NCBI RefSeq assembly: GCF_036226505.1
Contig: NZ_CP108484.1
Location: 5,146,001 to 5,210,000 of the forward strand
Source: Kitasatospora sp. NBC_01246
GTDB taxonomy: Bacteria; Actinomycetota; Actinomycetes; Streptomycetales; Streptomycetaceae
Direction of reading: 5' to 3'
Length of the DNA: 64,000 bases
Shown here one piece after another: positions 60,702 through 64,000 of this stretch. The stretch's first letter is position 1; every line of letters starts with the position of its first letter. The position numbers and the translations under genes were made by a program. The notes under the pieces are model-generated. The model did no database searches. It was given only the letters and a program-made list of their open reading frames with translations, and had not been told where the DNA came from.

Positions 60702-63700
60702 ATGAGCCGCCATGTGCTGACGGTCTGCGCGGAGCCGAGCGGCGGCGGTTACCGCACGATCGGCGCCGCCCTGGAGGCGGCCCGCAGCGGAGCGGTCATC
60801 AGCGTCCGCCCGGGCCGTTACGAGGAGAACCTGGTGATCACCAAGATGGTGACCATCACCGCCGAGGAGGCCCGCGGCAGCGTGCGCATCTCACCCCGGC
60901 GCGGCGCGGTGGTGCAGGTGGTCGCCGAGGCCGTCCAGCTCACCGGCCTGGTCCTCCAGGGCCAGGACGAGGAACTGCCCACCGTCGACGTCCCGCGCGG
61001 CCAGGCCGCCCTCCAGGACTGCGAGGTGGCGGGCAACTCCTGGACGGCCGTGCTGGCCCGCCAGCAGGGCTCGCTGGCGATGCGCGGCTGCCGCGTCGTC
61101 AACCCCGCCGGGGCCGGCATCGTCGAGACCTCGACCGGCACCAGCGTCATCGAGGACTGCGTGATCGAACACCTCGGCAGCTCCGCCGTGGTGATCGGCG
61201 AACGCGCCAACCCCGTCGTCCGCGGCTGCGTCATGCGCGACGCCCGCGGCAACGGCGTGTGCGTCAACGGCGAGGGCCGCGGCTCGATCGAGGACTGCGA
61301 GATCTCCGCCACCGACAAGCCCGGCATAGCCCTGGAGGAGAACAGCTCCACCCGGGTGCTGCGCACCACCGTCCTGGACACCTCGATCGGCGTCTACGTC
61401 AGCTCCGCCGCCCAGGTGGTGCTGGAGGACTGCACCGTCAGCTCAACCCGCGGCCACGGCGTGGTGCTGGCCGGCGGCACCGACCCGCTGCTGCGGCGCT
61501 GCCGCACGGTGCGCACCAAGGGCCACGGCATCCACGTCACCGGCCGCTCCCGCGGCCGCTTCGAGGAGTGCGAGGTGGCCGCCTCGGAGCTGGCCGGGAT
61601 CCTGGTGGACGAGTCCTCCAGCCCCGCCCTGACCCGCACCGCGGTCGCCGACAGCGCCGGGGCGGGAGTGGAGCTGACCGGCGAGAGCGCCGCCGAGTTC
61701 GACCGGCTGGAGGTGCGCGGCGCGGCCGGGGCCGGGGTGAGCGTGCGCGACGGCGCCAACCCGCTGCTGCGCCGCCTGGACATCGCGGAGGTGCGCGGCC
61801 ACGGCGTCGAGGTGTTCCGGGAAGGACGCGGACGCCTGGAGTCGTGCGTGCTGTCCGCCACCGGGCGGGCCGCACTGCGGGTCGCCGACGGCGGCAACAC
61901 CCAGGTCGGCGGCTCCACGGTGCGCGGCGGCGCCCCGGCCGCCGGCCCCGGCCGGGCCGCCGCGGTGGCCGGGGTCGAGGTCGGCCCCGGCGGCGTCGCC
62001 TCCCTGCGCGACTGCGACATCGCCGAATGGACCGGCGACGGCGTGCTGGTCGAGGACGGCGGCGAACTCACCATGGTCCGCGCCCGGGTGCACGGCAACC
62101 GCGGCCACGGCGTGCTGATGGCGGCGGGCAGCCGGGCCGCGCTGAACGGCTGCGAACTGACCGACAACGCCGGCGACGGCCTGCGGGTGGACTCCGAGGA
62201 ACCGGTCCGGGTCACCGGGTGCACCGTCGCCGGCAACCGCGGCTCGGGGCTGCGCCAGACCAGGGCCGGCAGCCGGCTGGCGGTACAGGACCTCACCAGC
62301 CGGGACAACGGCCGCGCCGACAGCCACGGCAGCGCGAGCGCCGGCGCCGAGGACGGCCCCGCGGCGGTCCGACCGGCCGGCGCGCAGGACGGCACCGGCG
62401 TCGGCGCCGGGGACCGCGACGACGCCACCGACCCGGCGCGGCACTCGGCCGCCGCCCCGCCGCCGCCCGAGCCGGAGGGACCGCAGGCCGCGCTGCAGGC
62501 GCTGGTCGGTCTGGAGGGCGTCAAGGACCAGGTGGCCACCCTGGTCAACCTCAACAAGCTGGCCCGGCGCCGGGAACAGGCCGGCATGCCGGCTCTGCCG
62601 ATGGGCCGCCACCTGGTCTTCGCCGGGCCGCCCGGTACCGGCAAGACCACCGTCGCCCGTCTCTACGGCGCCATCCTCGCCGAGCTCGGCGTGCTGCCGA
62701 GCGGCCACCTGGTGGAGGTGGCCCGCGCCGACCTGGTCGCCTCGATCATCGGCGGTACGGCGATCAAGACCACCGAGGTGTTCCAGTCCGCGCTCGGCGG
62801 CGTGCTGTTCGTCGACGAGGCGTACACGCTGTCCGCCGGCTCCGGCGGCACCGGACCGGACTTCGGCCGGGAGGCGATCGACACGCTGGTCAAGCTGATG
62901 GAGGACCACCGCGACGACGTGGTGGTGATCGTCGCCGGGTACTCGGACGAGATGCGCGACTTCCTCGCCTCGAACCCGGGCCTGGCTTCCCGTTTCAGCC
63001 GCACCGTGGACTTCCGCAACTACTCGCCCGAGGAACTGGTCACCATCGTCGAGCGGTCCGCCACCGCGCACGGCTACGAACTCGACGCCGTCACCGTGGA
63101 CGCGCTCGGGACGCACTTCACGCGGATGCCCAAGGGCGCCGACTTCGGCAACGGCCGCGCCGCCCGCAAGGTGTTCGAGGAGATGGTGGACCGCCAGGCG
63201 TCCCGGCTGGCCGAGCTCGCCGAAGTCACCGACGCGGACCTGCCGCTGCTGCTGCCCGAGGACCTCGGCGCGGAGGCCGCCGCCGCGGCCCGGGCGGAGG
63301 CCGGCGCGGCGGGCGCCGATGGCGGCAAGGGCACCGAACTGCTGGAACAGCTGCGCTCGATGGTCGGCCTGGCCGCCGCCAAGGAGCAGGTCGAGAACCT
63401 GGTCAACCTCATCACCCAGGTGCGCCGCCGGGAGGAGGCCGGCCTGCCCACCGCGAAGATCAGCCACCACCTGGTCTTCGCCGGGCCGCCCGGTACCGGC
63501 AAGACCACCGTCGCCCGCCTGTACGGCGAGCTCCTCGCCGAACTCGGCGTGCTGCCCGGCGGTCAGCTGATCGAGACCGCCCGCGCCGACCTCGTCGGCC
63601 GCTACATCGGCCACACCGCCCAGCTCACCCGCGACGCCTTCGAACGCGCGCGCGGCGGCGTGCTGTTCATCGACGAGGCCTATACCCTGACGCCCCGCAA

Positions 63701-64000
63701 CGGGGCCGGCGGGGACTTCGGCCAGGAGGCGGTGGACACCCTGATGAAGCTGATGGAGGACCACCGCGACGAGGTCGTGGTGATCGTGGCCGGCTACCAG
63801 GAGGAGATGGAGGGCTTCCTCGCCTCCAACCCCGGCCTGGCCTCCCGCTTCTCCCAGCAGATCGCCTTCGACCACTACAGCGCGGACGAACTCGTCACCA
63901 TCGTCCGGCTGCAGGCCGAGCAGGCCGGCTACGTCTGCGCGCCCGAGACCCTCGCCGCCCTGGCGCAGCTGTGCGAAACCGTCCCGCGCGACCGCAACTT
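60702..64000 (+). CDS. Beta-helix plus tandem AAA+ (EccA-like) ATPase, 3' end outside window
   Basis: 1099 codons are visible; the end lies beyond the window. Residues about 40-530 are a right-handed parallel beta-helix of roughly 20-23-residue rungs (recurring G-V-x-V and LRRC/EDC turns). A disordered Pro/Asp linker (about 540-600) is followed by two CbxX/CfxQ-type AAA+ modules. Their Walker A motifs are GPPGTGKTT at 642-650 and 928-936, with Walker B GVLFVDEAYTL and GVLFIDEAYTL. Mycobacterial EccA has one such AAA+ module behind TPR repeats and acts on ESX substrates; here the TPR is replaced by a beta-helix and the ATPase is doubled. The ATG has GGAGGAG upstream. Confidence 0.9.
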   Translation, partial: MSRHVLTVCAEPSGGGYRTIGAALEAARSGAVISVRPGRYEENLVITKMVTITAEEARGSVRISPRRGAVVQVVAEAVQLTGLVLQGQDEELPTVDVPRGQAALQDCEVAGNSWTAVLARQQGSLAMRGCRVVNPAGAGIVETSTGTSVIEDCVIEHLGSSAVVIGERANPVVRGCVMRDARGNGVCVNGEGRGSIEDCEISATDKPGIALEENSSTRVLRTTVLDTSIGVYVSSAAQVVLEDCTVSSTRGHGVVLAGGTDPLLRRCRTVRTKGHGIHVTGRSRGRFEECEVAASELAGILVDESSSPALTRTAVADSAGAGVELTGESAAEFDRLEVRGAAGAGVSVRDGANPLLRRLDIAEVRGHGVEVFREGRGRLESCVLSATGRAALRVADGGNTQVGGSTVRGGAPAAGPGRAAAVAGVEVGPGGVASLRDCDIAEWTGDGVLVEDGGELTMVRARVHGNRGHGVLMAAGSRAALNGCELTDNAGDGLRVDSEEPVRVTGCTVAGNRGSGLRQTRAGSRLAVQDLTSRDNGRADSHGSASAGAEDGPAAVRPAGAQDGTGVGAGDRDDATDPARHSAAAPPPPEPEGPQAALQALVGLEGVKDQVATLVNLNKLARRREQAGMPALPMGRHLVFAGPPGTGKTTVARLYGAILAELGVLPSGHLVEVARADLVASIIGGTAIKTTEVFQSALGGVLFVDEAYTLSAGSGGTGPDFGREAIDTLVKLMEDHRDDVVVIVAGYSDEMRDFLASNPGLASRFSRTVDFRNYSPEELVTIVERSATAHGYELDAVTVDALGTHFTRMPKGADFGNGRAARKVFEEMVDRQASRLAELAEVTDADLPLLLPEDLGAEAAAAARAEAGAAGADGGKGTELLEQLRSMVGLAAAKEQVENLVNLITQVRRREEAGLPTAKISHHLVFAGPPGTGKTTVARLYGELLAELGVLPGGQLIETARADLVGRYIGHTAQLTRDAFERARGGVLFIDEAYTLTPRNGAGGDFGQEAVDTLMKLMEDHRDEVVVIVAGYQEEMEGFLASNPGLASRFSQQIAFDHYSADELVTIVRLQAEQAGYVCAPETLAALAQLCETVPRDRN
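62609..62659 (+). repeat. 51-bp exact direct repeat, copy 1 (AAA+ module 1)
   Basis: Identical to 63467-63517 across the Walker A codons. It indicates recent duplication or gene conversion between the two ATPase modules. Confidence 0.9.
63467..63517 (+). repeat. 51-bp exact direct repeat, copy 2 (AAA+ module 2)
   Basis: Second copy of the Walker A segment, 858 bp after the first. Confidence 0.9.

Noticed and set aside
61443-63875. 810-aa antisense frame opposite the beta-helix/AAA+ gene
   Set aside because: Shadow of a gene with two clear Walker A and Walker B pairs.
26000-64000. EccE and mycosin (MycP) of the type VII system
   Set aside because: No subtilisin-type Asp/His/Ser protease or EccE-like frame is seen in the window; they may lie beyond 64000.

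Overview
This window is about 64 kb of very GC-rich DNA with strong third-codon GC bias, GTG/TTG starts, AGGAG-type ribosome sites and several apparently leaderless genes. It carries a leucine tRNA with anticodon UAA (bldA-like), a mycothiol amidase gene, a GTG-started greA and the actinobacterial DUF501/Ppx pair. Together these point to a Streptomyces or Kitasatospora chromosome (Streptomycetaceae). No phage, IS element or CRISPR array was seen.

Positions 1-26000 look like ordinary core chromosome. In order they hold: DUF501 and Ppx/GppA; type II NADH dehydrogenase with a likely Rex operator upstream; a MacB/FtsX-type ABC exporter pair (minus strand); tRNA-Leu(UAA); a Bax-inhibitor-1 protein; two unknown proteins; a thiolase; an SGNH hydrolase; cystathionine beta-synthase; a small acidic protein; an Ig-like/YkuD L,D-transpeptidase lipoprotein; DUF1203; MsrA; a cystathionine gamma-synthase/lyase; a MarR regulator; threonine ammonia-lyase; a DrrAB-type ABC pair; GreA; DUF4307; Mca; and a tiny membrane protein. 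Sulfur-amino-acid and thiol functions (Cbs, MetB-like, MsrA, Mca) recur. Many ends are marked by strong stem-loop terminators.

Positions 26070-64000 are a type VII (ESX-like) secretion locus that continues past the right edge. Two minus-strand genes encode an 862-aa protein ending in a degenerate ADP-ribosyltransferase-like domain and the three-ATPase motor EccC. A divergent plus-strand series encodes EccD, EccB, two WXG100-like small proteins, a small helical protein, a 759-aa WXG/glycine-rich protein, a YbaB/EspL-like protein and another small helical protein. It then encodes one 18.3-kb gene (6114 aa), a probable immunity protein, a membrane-anchored protein with a golvesin-like C-terminus, and a beta-helix plus double AAA+ (EccA-like) protein that is cut by the window end. 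EccE and a mycosin protease are not seen here.

The 6114-aa protein is the main discovery. Behind a WXG-like N-terminal region it strings together many domains with recognisable catalytic motifs: a GT-B-like region, a zinc metalloprotease (HExxHxxGxxD), an OTU-type cysteine protease, an R/STS/QxE ADP-ribosyltransferase, two caspase/C80-like His-Cys modules, peptidoglycan-binding-like repeats with a papain/NlpC-like cysteine protease, a protein-glutaminase-like domain and a C-terminal nucleic-acid-deaminase-like domain. Proline-rich and repetitive linkers separate them. The layout suggests a type VII-exported, MARTX-like multi-effector toxin with a linked immunity gene. All family assignments were made by eye from the translated sequence; no database search or structure prediction was run.
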